Origin: Mesorhizobium silamurunense
GTDB taxonomy: Bacteria > Pseudomonadota > Alphaproteobacteria > Rhizobiales > Rhizobiaceae
Assembly: GCF_014843825.1 (NCBI RefSeq)
Contig: NZ_JHQR01000141.1
Location: forward strand, 1 to 35,819
Direction of reading: 5' to 3'
Length of the DNA stretch: 35,819 nucleotides
Every line of letters starts with the position of its first letter. Within the stretch, counting starts at the first letter, position 1. Of this stretch, positions 26,088-35,306 are shown piece by piece. The position numbers were made by a program, and so were the translations under genes. A model generated the notes under the pieces. The model saw nothing but the letters and a program-made list of their open reading frames with translations. It had not been told where the DNA came from and made no database searches.

Positions 26088-26105
26088 TGTGTTTTGGAGC
26101 GCGCT

Positions 26106-27017
26106 ATGAACCGTTACCTCCCGCCTCTGACATGGCTACGCGCATTCGAGGCTTCGGCCCGTACGCTCAGTTTCACCCATGCCGCCTCCGAATTGCACAT
26201 CACGCAAGCCGCGGTGTCCAAACATGTGAAGTCGTTGGAGCACCATCTGCACCATGTGCTGTTCATCCGCCGCCCGCGCGGCCTGGAGCTCACCAAATCT
26301 GGCGCCGCCTATCTGCCCAAGGTGCAGGATGCGATGGAACGGCTGGCTATCGGTACGCGTGAGGTGTTTGGCCAGCGCCGGACCAGCTCGCTGACTGTGC
26401 GATGCGCCATTTCCTTCGCCGTCAATTGGCTGGCTCAGCGCTTGCCCGAATATCTCGAACGTTATCCGGGCAAGAACATCCGCTTGCTGTCGAGCGTCTG
26501 GAATGACGCCTTTGACGCGCAGGACTTCGATCTCGACATCCAATACGGCACCGGACACTGGCCTGGGTTCAACAGCCATCGCCTAACTTGGGAAACCATC
26601 ACGCCCCTTTGCGCACCCGACTTGCCTAGCCGCAATCCTCTGAACAGTCCGCAGGACCTGCGTCATCATCGCCTGTTGCACGTGCTGGGCTATCATGAAG
26701 GCTGGGGCATCTGGCTAAAGGCGGCTGGAGCCCAGCAAGTCGATGCCGGTTCAGGGTTGCATCTCGACTCGTCCTTGACGGCGTTTGAGTTGGCGGCGGA
26801 CTGTGCAGGCGTAGCACTGGGCCGCAGTTCCCTCGCCGGACATGCCCTGGCCTCCGGCCGATTGATAGCGCCGTTTCCTCTCGCGGTGCCTATCGATGAA
26901 GCGTTTCATCTGATCCAACCAGCAGGCAGCAGCCGCCATCCAGATGCCCCGTTGTTTGTCGAATGGCTGCTGTCCGCCGTACAGAAGTCGGAAAACGCCA
27001 ACAAGCACGCAAGCTGA
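26106..27017 (+). CDS. LysR-type transcriptional regulator (GcvA-like), divergent from the dmd operon
   Basis: The 303-aa protein has a LysR-type HTH at about 8-65 (PPLTWLRAFEASARTLSFTH, ITQAAVSKHVKSLEHHL, LTKSGAAYLP) and an effector-binding domain of the GcvA/AmpR subgroup (SLTVRCAISFAVNWLAQRL, FDLDIQYGTGHWPG). The ATG at 26106 has GGAG 8 bases upstream; a TTG four codons earlier would overlap that site. It is divergent from dmdA, the classic arrangement for a LysR regulator of its neighbour. It probably senses DMSP, a breakdown product such as acrylate or MMPA, or one-carbon status. Known DMSP demethylation regulators in roseobacters, as I recall, are of other types, so this would be a different control scheme. 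It is intact. Confidence 0.9.
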   Translation: MNRYLPPLTWLRAFEASARTLSFTHAASELHITQAAVSKHVKSLEHHLHHVLFIRRPRGLELTKSGAAYLPKVQDAMERLAIGTREVFGQRRTSSLTVRCAISFAVNWLAQRLPEYLERYPGKNIRLLSSVWNDAFDAQDFDLDIQYGTGHWPGFNSHRLTWETITPLCAPDLPSRNPLNSPQDLRHHRLLHVLGYHEGWGIWLKAAGAQQVDAGSGLHLDSSLTAFELAADCAGVALGRSSLAGHALASGRLIAPFPLAVPIDEAFHLIQPAGSSRHPDAPLFVEWLLSAVQKSENANKHAS

Positions 27018-27262
27018 ACGTCCATGAGGCAGCGCTCGCAGCGATGACCATCAGCTTCAGCAGCCGCATCAGGTGGTGGCCCCCCGCCAACGGCGAGGCC
27101 ATCCGACGCGATGGACTCCGAAACGATACAAAATGCCCAATAAGTGGGCACTGACCCGAAACGGGAAGGATAGAGGTCAACGATCCGATGATAATACCAT
27201 CGCAGGTCAGCCTGCCCAACGCAGTCGGCAGCTGACTAGCGGTTATTCATCGGAGCACAAGC

Positions 27263-28690
27263 TTGAGCGATTTGGAACTCTGCTATTTATCCGCCACTGA
27301 AGCGCTCGCGGCCTTTCGAAAGAAAAGCTTGTCACCCGTCGAGCTTCTCAACGCGCAGTTGGAGCGCATCGCGGCAGTCGGCTCCGACATCAACGCATTT
27401 TCATTTCTGTATGCCGACGATGCGATCGCCGCGGCAAAAGAGGCTGAACGCCGATACAGCAGCGGTACGAACGTACGGCCACTTGAGGGCATTCCCGTGG
27501 CCATCAAGGACGAGAGCTTGATTGCAGGCAAGATCACGACATTCGGTTCGCTGATCTTTCAAAATGAGGTCGCCTCGGTGACATCGCCGGTGAACGAGCA
27601 TCTGATCGATGCCGGGGCGGTGGTCATGGGCCGAACCACAACGCCTGAATTTTCTTGCGCCGGCTTCACCCATTCGCGCCTGTGGGGCGTCACACGCAAT
27701 CCGTGGAACCGCGAATTCACCACCGGCGGTTCTTCCGGCGGTTCCGCAGCGGCGCTGGCCGCCGGATTCACGACGCTCGCCTCCGGTTCAGACATCGGCG
27801 GGTCCATTCGCATTCCCGCGTCAGCGTGCGGATTGGTCGGCTACAAGCCGCCATATGGGCGAAATGCCGATCTCGCCCCCTTTAGCTTCGATTTCTACAA
27901 CCACCCCGGCCCGCTTGCTCGTAGCGTTGGCGACTGCATCCTGATGCAAAACATCATGAGTGGTCCCCACCCTCTCGACGTAGCCTCGCTTCGGCCGAAA
28001 ATCGAAGTAGAGCCCAAACCCGCAGACATGAAATCGAAGAGAATCGCCTACTCCATCGATCTCGGTTTCAAACAAGTCAGCGAGGATGTGCGGAACAACA
28101 CCGTCGAAGCGATCAACCGTTTTAGAGAAATGGGCGCGGAGGTGATCGAGGTCGATCTCGGCTGGACCGCGCGCGCCGAGGACGCTGCGCGCGATTATCT
28201 TGCGTCAATCTTTGGGACATGGGTAGCGCAATACCTTGACACGCATGGCGACGATTTATGCGGCTATACGCGCACCTTCGCCGAAAGTGCTCGTGCGAAG
28301 GGAATGAGCGAGTACCTCGGATCGCTTGAGGTGGCCGGCGAAATGTATCAGACGTTCGGCCCGATGATGGAGACGTTTGACGCCTTCATTTGCCCATCGC
28401 TGGCAATACCCGCCGTCAGTGCGGACTTTGATCCGGCAAATGGACTTCAGATCAACGGGCAGGATGTCGAGCCGATGTTGGGCTGGTTGATGACTCACCC
28501 TTTCAACACGCTCAGCCGCTGTCCGGTCGTCAACATGCCTTCCGGGCTCGCTCCAAATGGAGTGCCCACTGGAATTCAGATAGTCGGCAAGACATATTGC
28601 GATCAGGAGGTATTGAGTATCGCCCTTGCCTATGAGGCTGAAATCGGAGCGTGGTACGGTAGCGACGAGCGACGTCCCGCGCTAGGATAG
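27263..28690 (+). CDS. Amidase-signature family enzyme
   Basis: The 475-aa protein has the Ser-cisSer-Lys triad of the amidase-signature family: Lys82 in GIPVAIKDE, the cis-Ser at 157 in TTGGSSGGSAAAL, and nucleophile Ser181 in SDIGGSIRIPASACG. The start is TTG at 27263, supported by GGAG 8 bases upstream and by the N-terminus LELCYLSATEALAAF, normal for the family. It hydrolyses an amide; the exact substrate is unknown. It is followed after 95 bases by an AraC-type gene in the same direction and converges with the polyamine cluster. An acetamide or N-acyl-polyamine role is possible from the neighbours but not shown. It is intact. Confidence 0.9.
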   Translation: MSDLELCYLSATEALAAFRKKSLSPVELLNAQLERIAAVGSDINAFSFLYADDAIAAAKEAERRYSSGTNVRPLEGIPVAIKDESLIAGKITTFGSLIFQNEVASVTSPVNEHLIDAGAVVMGRTTTPEFSCAGFTHSRLWGVTRNPWNREFTTGGSSGGSAAALAAGFTTLASGSDIGGSIRIPASACGLVGYKPPYGRNADLAPFSFDFYNHPGPLARSVGDCILMQNIMSGPHPLDVASLRPKIEVEPKPADMKSKRIAYSIDLGFKQVSEDVRNNTVEAINRFREMGAEVIEVDLGWTARAEDAARDYLASIFGTWVAQYLDTHGDDLCGYTRTFAESARAKGMSEYLGSLEVAGEMYQTFGPMMETFDAFICPSLAIPAVSADFDPANGLQINGQDVEPMLGWLMTHPFNTLSRCPVVNMPSGLAPNGVPTGIQIVGKTYCDQEVLSIALAYEAEIGAWYGSDERRPALG

Positions 28691-28785
28691 CCGCACAGGC
28701 GAACGAGTGATGTCTTGTCCTGAAATTTCTTCAACCGAGGGTTCGGCGCTAAATTCTTCAGAGTAGTGCAGGAGGTGCGCGCGGC

Positions 28786-29685
28786 GTGTATCTTGAGACC
28801 ACCTTCCATGACGCAACGGAGCAGGAAGCGTCCTTGCCAGGTTGGCGGCAGGAATACCGACAGGTCTCGACCGGCGGCTATGACGGTCGAACCATGGCTA
28901 TCCTGCTCCCAGGCGTGGAGATTTTGCGCGAGACCATCAGTGTCGGCACGGAACAAATGTTCTCGGCGCCTGAAGGTAGCATGATCTTCTATTACTACCC
29001 TAAGCGCGATCGAAGCGAATTGGTCCGCGGCGAAAAAGCGCCCGGCGTCTCAGGTTTCGCCTTAAACTGGACCAATCGCATCGGGTTCATGGACGCCGAT
29101 AGCGACCTGCTGATGCTCGTCCTGAGGCGTGATGCTGTTGCGGACGAGGACCGCAGCAGAATAGCGGAGCTTGTCGAACCGCCGCTAGAAAATGCGGCTT
29201 TTCTTGCAGACTGGCTGTTGTCGTTGCTCGGTGGCGCTCGCCAACAATCGCATCCCTGCGCGTGGGGAGACTTCGATGACGTGCTCGCGGACGTCATTAC
29301 AGATCGTTTCGAGCTGCTTTTCCAGAAAAGCCTTGTTCGCCAAACGCCGCACATAGCGCAGACAGAAAAAATCTATAGAAAGATCCGCGATCGAATTTTC
29401 GATGCGCCTGATATGCCCCATTCGGTGAAGTCGCTGTCGCGAGATCTTGGTATATCGGCCTTTAACCTCAGGGCATCCTGCCAAAGTTTCACGCAGATCC
29501 CTCTCGACAGAATCCTGATGATGCTTCGCCTCAACGGCGCCCGCCGCGACTTGCTGCACGCTCGTTGTTCGCCGCGGAAAGTATCTGACATAGCAATGGA
29601 TTGGGGCTTCTTTCACTGGAGCCGCTTTGCGCTGCGCTACAAGTCGCTTTTCGGCGAAACACCCTCTCAAACCCTGAAGGGTTAG
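28786..29685 (+). CDS. AraC-family transcriptional regulator
   Basis: The 299-aa protein has a C-terminal AraC-type double HTH at about 205-297 (VKSLSRDLGISAFNLRASCQ; then VSDIAMDWGFFHWSRFALRYK, ending GETPSQTLKG). The N-terminal 190 residues form an effector or dimerisation part resembling the AraC group whose start reads FHDATEQEASLPGW. The start is GTG at 28786 with AGGAGG about 9 bases upstream. It probably controls the amidase gene before it, the polyamine cluster that converges on it, or both. It is intact. Confidence 0.85.
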   Translation: MYLETTFHDATEQEASLPGWRQEYRQVSTGGYDGRTMAILLPGVEILRETISVGTEQMFSAPEGSMIFYYYPKRDRSELVRGEKAPGVSGFALNWTNRIGFMDADSDLLMLVLRRDAVADEDRSRIAELVEPPLENAAFLADWLLSLLGGARQQSHPCAWGDFDDVLADVITDRFELLFQKSLVRQTPHIAQTEKIYRKIRDRIFDAPDMPHSVKSLSRDLGISAFNLRASCQSFTQIPLDRILMMLRLNGARRDLLHARCSPRKVSDIAMDWGFFHWSRFALRYKSLFGETPSQTLKG

Positions 29686-29799
29686 CATCCCCAAGGGGCG
29701 TCCCGCATCGTCACCGCACTTGCTCCATATCCTCAGCGTTCACTGGCTTCAGACGTCCTTTCGCGACGGTTTTGAGCTGTCGCCGAGGGGGGACGACGG

Positions 29800-31234
29800 T
29801 CACGCCCCCCAACCTACAATCCCCTTGACCTCCATAAAGTCGCGTATTCCCCAGTGGCTGTATTCGCGGCCATTCCCGGACTGTTTATAACCGCCGAACG
29901 GTGCATGCGTATCCCACGGCGCATAGTTGACGTAGACTGAGCCGGCTTGCAGTTTGCGTGCGACCGCTCTTGCTCTTTCCAGGTTGCCGCTTTGCACGTA
30001 GGCGGCCAGACCGTAGATCGAGTCGTTCGCGATCCGTATCGCGTCCGCCTCGGTATCGTAGGGAATAATCGACAGGACCGGACCAAAAATTTCCTCGCGG
30101 GCAATCGTCATCTCAGGCGTAACGCCACCGAAGATCGTTGGCTTGACGTAGAAGCCAACATCGAGACCCTCAGGTTTGCCTGGTCCGCCTGCAACCAGGG
30201 TGGCGCCTTCTTCGATGCCAAGACCAATCATCCGCTGGATCTTGTCGAATTGCTGCTGGCTGATCACTGGCCCCATATCGGTATCTTCACGTGAAGGATC
30301 TCCGACGCGGGTGGCGGCGGCGACCCGCCTCGCGATGTCGAGCGCCTCGGCATGGCGATCGGCCGGGACCAAAAGGCGCGTTGGCGCGTCGCAAGATTGG
30401 CCCGAATTGCTGAAACACGCCTCGACACCCTTGACGACCGCATTCTCCAGGTCAGCGTCGGCCAGCACGATATTGGCCGATTTTCCGCCTAACTCCTGAG
30501 CCACGCGCTTGACAGTTTCAGCGGCAGTTTTGGCGACCATGATGCCCGCGCGAGTGGATCCTGTGAAGGACACCATATCGACGCGAGGATGACCTGCTAG
30601 ATACTGTCCGACCTCAGGTCCTGTCCCATTGATGAGGTTGAAGACACCCTTGGGTATTCCGGCTTTCTCAAGCACTTCCGCGAAGATGATCGCACTGAGG
30701 GGCGCCAACTCGGACGGCTTCAGCACGACTGTACAGCCCGCCGCAAGAGCCGGCGCGACTTTGCAGACGATTTGGTTCAGTGGCCAATTCCACGGCGTGA
30801 TGAGCGCGCAAACGCCGATAGGCTCCCAGGTGATCAGCGAGCTTGCGTAGTGCTCGTCGAAGCTGAATGCTTCAAGAGCCGCGATTGTCGACTCCAAATG
30901 AATCTGTCCCGCCCAGGCTTGGGCCGCGCGGGAAAATGTCAACGGTGCACCGAGTTCCGTGCTGACGGCCCGCGCGATATCGTCATAGCGATCATTGTAG
31001 CATCGTAGGACATTGCGCAGGAGTTCCAGCCTCTCGTTCTTGCTTGTTTGTGAGAAAGCCGGGAAGGCCGCGAAAGCGGCTTTTACGGCCAAGTCGGCAT
31101 CTTCGATAGTGCCGATCGCAATCTGCATGAACGGATGTTCGGGTCGCGGGATTGATCACGTCCATTCGGCCAGCCCCGCCCGGCATCACCCATCGTCCGT
31201 CGATATAGAATTTCGATGCGTTGTCGGACTGCAT
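29800..31234 (-). pseudogene. NAD(P)-dependent aldehyde dehydrogenase, split by a one-base frameshift
   Basis: The main frame (29800-31128) contains the ALDH core: ITPWNWPLNQIVCKVAPALAAG, FTGSTRAG, the general-base region ELGGKSANIVL, the catalytic Cys in NSGQSCDAPTR, and EEIFGPVLSI. The first 36 residues sit in another frame from the ATG at 31234 (MQSDNASKFYIDGRWVMPGG), with GGAG upstream. Removing one G from the GGG at 31141-31143 joins them as NPATEHPFMQIAIG, giving a 477-aa protein of normal length. Downstream of an acetylpolyamine amidohydrolase, a role in oxidising an aminoaldehyde from polyamine breakdown is likely but inferred. An internal ATG at 31128 would give a protein missing the start of the NAD domain. 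Confidence 0.85.
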
Positions 31235-31274
31235 GCTTGCTCCAGTAAGATTGTTGTTCGTTCTTGCCAGTGGC

Positions 31275-32317
31275 TCAACGGCGGATGGCATCTTCATAGC
31301 CAGAAAGAACCCCGACAACATTGATGCCGACGTCTTCGACGGCATAGCCGCCTTCCAGAACGAACAGGGTTTTCGTCCCGAGGCCTGCCAGGTGGGCGCC
31401 GATAAGCGGAAAATGGTCGTGGGAAAGTCGGAAGCGGCTGATCGGATCGCCCTCGAAGGTGTCAACGCCATGGGAGATGACGACTACGTCAGGGCCAAAC
31501 TGCCGGACGCTGCCAAGCGCGAAGTCAAGTGCGCCCTCCCATTGCGCCCAGTCGGTGCCATGCGGAAGCGGTATGTTGATGTTGAACCCCTCTCCGCTGC
31601 CGGAACCTCGTTCATCCGCGTAGCCGGCAAAAAACGGATAATCATTACGGGGATCGGCGTGAAGGCTGACAACCTGAACGTCACCGCGCGCGTAGAATAT
31701 CTCTTGTGTGCCGTTGCCGTGGTGATAGTCGATGTCCAGAATTGTCACGCGCGAGGCGCCAGCGTCCAGCAGGCGCTGCGCGGCGACGGCAGCATTGTTG
31801 ACGAAACAATAGCCGCCATTGAAATCGGTTCCGGCGTGGTGGCCGGGCGGACGGCAAAGGGCAAAACAAGCCTGTTCGCCCTCGATGATCAAATCTGCCG
31901 CGGTCACGGCGGTGTCATGCGAAGCCTTGACGGCTTCCCAGGTGCCTTCGACAAACCCTGTGCTGGCATCGATCGAATATTGTCCTAGTAGGGCGTCGAT
32001 AGAGTCTGGCGCGACATCCTTGTACCTGCCTCTCGCCGGCCAAGCGTAGGGAAGAGCTGTACCCCTCCGTCCAGCGTCCCGCCAAAGCCGCCACGCTGAC
32101 GCTATAAAGTCGAGATAGGCAGGTGAGTGAATCCGTTTGGCGGTATCCAGGGACTGCGGCCGTGGGTTAAGAACGGGCCCGAGACGCACCTCCTCGATCC
32201 GGCTTGTTATGAACGTTGCGCGCGCGATGTGTTCTCATAACCCTCGACAACAGCGCCATTGTAAAATTCGAATTGACCCTGGTGTTTCAGCTGTATCGGC
32301 GAGAAAATCGTTTTCAT
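31275..32317 (-). pseudogene. Acetylpolyamine amidohydrolase (HDAC fold), split by a one-base frameshift
   Basis: The main frame carries the histone-deacetylase-like zinc site: RPPGHHAGTDF (two His), ILDIDYHHGNG (Asp and His ligands), GVDTFEGDPI (third Asp ligand), and LEGGYAVED (catalytic-site Tyr). The start lies in another frame at 32315-32317 and begins MKTIFSPIQLKHQGQFEFYN, the family N-terminus, running to ENTSRAQR. One more A in the AA at 32212-32213 joins it to FITSRIEEV and gives 347 aa, matching bacterial acetylpolyamine amidohydrolases of about 340 aa. The enzyme removes acetyl groups from acetylated polyamines. It lies between potC and the aldehyde dehydrogenase, all in one direction, so uptake, deacetylation and oxidation would be linked. 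Confidence 0.85.
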
Positions 32318-32369
32318 AGAGCATTGCCCACGTTGCGGATATCAAGACGGGATGTGAGAAATTGAGACT

Positions 32370-33200
32370 TCAATTGATCTTCGTTCGCTGGTTCACGACG
32401 TAGATGCAAATGACAAGCGCCACGGAGATCAGCAAGAAAACGGCCGCTATCGCATTGACCTCAGGAGTAATCGTGCGGCGCACCTGGCCAAGCATATAAG
32501 TAGGCAGGGTGTCCTGGCCGGCCGTCTTTACGAATTCGGTGATCACGACGTCATCCAGCGACGTGACAAAGGCGAGGATGAAGCCCGCCAGAATGCCTGG
32601 GAAAAGCAAAGGCATTGTGACGAAGCGAAACGCGTTCCACGGCGATGCGTACAGATCACCGGCAGCACGTTCCAGGCTTATGTCCATCGTCTGGAGGCGG
32701 GCACGGATCGGGAGATAGGCGAACGGCACGCAGAACGCCGTGTGCGCCAGGATCAAGTATCCGAGACCAGAATAGCCGGTCCAGCCACGAAATGTAGCGG
32801 TTACAATCAGCAGCGCGACGGCAGTAACGATCTCAGGCACCATCAGCGGAACAGAAATTGCACTATAGGCTAATGTCCACCCTCGAAACCTTGGGGTCCG
32901 GCTCATGGCCAATGCGGCCAGCGCCGCCAACGTTGTCGACAAGGTGGCCGATATGGCGGCAAGTTTCAGCGACAGGATAGAAGCACTGATCACTTGCTGA
33001 TTGTTTGCGGCGCTTTGAAACCATCGAAGCGAAAATCCTCCCCATTTCGCAGGACTGGTCCCGGCATTGAACGCAAAAACGAGCGCGACTGCCAATGGTG
33101 CGTAGAGGAAAATGAACGTCGTGATGGCGACAGCGCCGAAGCCAGGCTGGTGGGTTACCGGGAACGCTTTAGCCATGTTCGTGTCCGTGGCTGTCGCCAT
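32370..33200 (-). CDS. potC: Polyamine ABC transporter permease (PotC-type)
   Basis: This is a 276-aa inner-membrane permease with six helices and the EAA-type cytoplasmic loop (ERAAGDLYASPWNAFRFVTM...PGI) that contacts the ATPase. The family pattern YSAISVPLMVPEIVTAVAL is present. ATG 33200 overlaps the end of potB by 32 bases; an ATG at 33176 (MAKAFPV) overlaps by only 8 and is equally possible. Neither has a clear ribosome site, which suggests coupled translation. It works with PotB, PotA and PotD to import spermidine, putrescine or a related cation. It is intact. Confidence 0.9.
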   Translation of the reverse strand: MATATDTNMAKAFPVTHQPGFGAVAITTFIFLYAPLAVALVFAFNAGTSPAKWGGFSLRWFQSAANNQQVISASILSLKLAAISATLSTTLAALAALAMSRTPRFRGWTLAYSAISVPLMVPEIVTAVALLIVTATFRGWTGYSGLGYLILAHTAFCVPFAYLPIRARLQTMDISLERAAGDLYASPWNAFRFVTMPLLFPGILAGFILAFVTSLDDVVITEFVKTAGQDTLPTYMLGQVRRTITPEVNAIAAVFLLISVALVICIYVVNQRTKIN

Positions 33201-34080
33201 GACGGATGTAGACGAGAAGCGCCACCATCACGATGCCCATCAGGGCCAGCGAAAGCGCGGAGCCGAAAGGCCAATCGCGGCCTTGGCCGAACTGAAATTC
33301 GATGTAGTTGCCAATCACAAGATTTCTGCCGCCACCGAGTAGGATGGGGGTGACATAGGTTCCGATTGCAGGGATGAACACAAGAATGGAGCCGGCGATA
33401 ATGCCGGGTCTGGCAAGTGGTACGATGATTTCGCGAAGCACATTGAATGGACGAGCGTACAGGTCGGACGCCGCCTCGAGCAGGCTTCGGTCCTGCCGTT
33501 CCAGACTTGCGTAGACAGGCAAGATCATGAGAGGCAGGTAGACGTAGACCAGTCCGAGGCAAATCGCGAAATTCGTAAACAGCATTTGTATCGGTTCGGA
33601 AATCAATCCTGCCTTGGTCAGAAGTGTATTTATGATCCCTTCGTTCCGGATCAGATCCTGTATGGCGAACGTGCGGATCAGGAGATTTGTCCAGAACGGA
33701 ACAGTGACGAGCAAAAGCCATACCTCCCGGTTGAGCGGATTGAGGGTCGCGATGAAGTAGGCGGTGGGAAATCCCACGAGCAGGCACAGAACCGTGGTTG
33801 CCAGCGACAAGAGAAGCGAGCGCAGCAGAATCTCGAGGTTCGTCCCTGACAGCGTCAGCGTGTCGTCGAAGACGTCTCGGTCAAAAAGGACGCGCGTCCA
33901 GGCATCGAAAGATGGGGTAAAGTTCACGCCGCCGGTCGAACCAGGGGTCAAGAATGAATAAGTCACGATAACCAGAAGGGGTGCGATCGCACCTATAATG
34001 ACGACCAGAACCGCGGGACTGATCATAAGCCATCGCGTTCGGCTTGCTGATTTAGTCCGGACTGCTTCAAGACTTGCCAT
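33169..34080 (-). CDS. potB: Polyamine ABC transporter permease (PotB-type)
   Basis: The 303-aa permease begins MASLEAVRTKSAS from the ATG at 34080, which has GAGAGG just upstream; a TTG 15 bases earlier would overlap that site. It has six or so helices and an EAA loop (EAASDLYARPFNVLREIIVPLARPGI at about 210-230). The C-terminal tail is His/Gly/Asp-rich (HGDSHGHEHG), which is unusual and could bind metal or simply be low-complexity. It pairs with PotC. It lies 11 bases after the end of the potA remnant and overlaps potC. It is intact. Confidence 0.9.
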   Translation of the reverse strand: MASLEAVRTKSASRTRWLMISPAVLVVIIGAIAPLLVIVTYSFLTPGSTGGVNFTPSFDAWTRVLFDRDVFDDTLTLSGTNLEILLRSLLLSLATTVLCLLVGFPTAYFIATLNPLNREVWLLLVTVPFWTNLLIRTFAIQDLIRNEGIINTLLTKAGLISEPIQMLFTNFAICLGLVYVYLPLMILPVYASLERQDRSLLEAASDLYARPFNVLREIIVPLARPGIIAGSILVFIPAIGTYVTPILLGGGRNLVIGNYIEFQFGQGRDWPFGSALSLALMGIVMVALLVYIRHGDSHGHEHG

Positions 34081-34091
34081 CTCTACGCCTC

Positions 34092-35204
34092 TCAACCGGG
34101 TAGGATCTGGGCTGAGTTCGATGTGAACTTCACCGAGACCTCGTCCCCGATCGCGATGGAGAGATTTTCCTCCGGCGAATTATACCTGCGGACCGTGACA
34201 ACAGCCGCGCCATTGCTCAGTTCGACTGTGTACTGCGTCTCGGCACCGCAGAAACTTACCGTCTTCACGAACCCGGTAAGTTGGCCGGCCGGCTCCTGGT
34301 TCAACGGAAAAATTCGCAAATGCTCGGGCCGAACGACGATGTTCACCAGCTGACCGGGCGCAACCCTGTCCTTCGTCGGAATGGCGACGGCGCCGATCCC
34401 CCGAAGATCGATCACGGCCCCGCGATCATCCGAATTGAGCCCTCTCCCCTGCAGAAAATTCGTCTCACCGACGAAATTCGCGACGAAGTGATTTGCAGGC
34501 TTGATTTAGACTTCGTGCGGGGTTCCGACTTGCATTATTTCACCTGAAGACAGCACGGCGACGCGATCTGACATCGTCAAAGCCTCCTCCTGGTCATGCG
34601 TCACGAAAATGAAAGTGATGCCCGTCGCAGCCTGGAGCGATTTGAGCTCCATCTGCATTTCCTTGCGGAGTTTGTAGTCCAGCGCCGAAAGTGACTCGTC
34701 GAGTAGCAAAACCTTCGGCTCGGATGCGAGCGCGCGCGCCAGCGCGACCCGCTGCTGTTGGCCGCCCGATATCTGACTTGTTCGCCGATCAGACAGATTT
34801 TCCAGCCGCACGAGTTTCAACATCTCATCGACACGGGCAGCGATTTCGTGGCGGCGCCGTTTCAGCATCCGCAGCCCAAAGCCGATGTTCTGCGCAACCG
34901 TCATGTGCGGGAAAAGAGCGTAGTTCTGGAAGACGGTATTGATGGGGCGTTGGAACGGAGGTACCGAGGCAATATCCTCGCCACCGAGAAGGATGGTGCC
35001 GGCCGTCGGATATTCGAAACCGCCTATCAGGCGCAATAGAGTGGTTTTCCCGCAGCCCGACGGCCCGAGCAACGTGAAAAACTCATTGTTGAAGATGTCC
35101 AGGGTCGTGCTCTTGACCGCTGTGACGATGGCGTTTCCGGAACCGTAGGTCTTGGTCACCTGGCTCAACCGAATGGCTACGCCCGGCGTAGATTCATCTT
35201 TCAT
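34092..35204 (-). pseudogene. potA: Polyamine ABC transporter ATPase (PotA-type) with an in-frame TAA
   Basis: From the ATG at 35204 (GGGGA upstream) the ATPase domain is complete: Walker [10 protein letters not shown] at 48-56, signature SGGQQQR at 147-152, Walker [13 protein letters not shown] at 165-176, and the switch His in THDQ at 202-205. At codon 233 (34506-34508) a TAA interrupts the frame. The same frame then continues, from IKPANHFVANFVGETNFLQG through a TOBE domain to 34092, where it ends as a normal PotA would (370 aa in total). The family usually has Tyr at this point (EVY.KPAN), so one base change of a Tyr codon gives TAA. The 232-aa product would keep ATPase parts but lose the regulatory TOBE region. 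No frameshift is involved, so this is not a homopolymer artefact. Confidence 0.85.
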
Positions 35205-35306
35205 ATTGTCCCCAAAATGAATCACTCAGCTGGAGTTATGCCGCCGATAGGACACGCGCTATCGTCGAACGGAGTGCAGACATCGCCAACGGACCGACAT
35301 GAGCAC

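Noticed and set aside
29672..29710. Short inverted repeats AACCCT/AGGGTT and CCCC/GGGG at the end of the AraC gene as a terminator
   Set aside because: Stems are short and no T-run follows in either direction.
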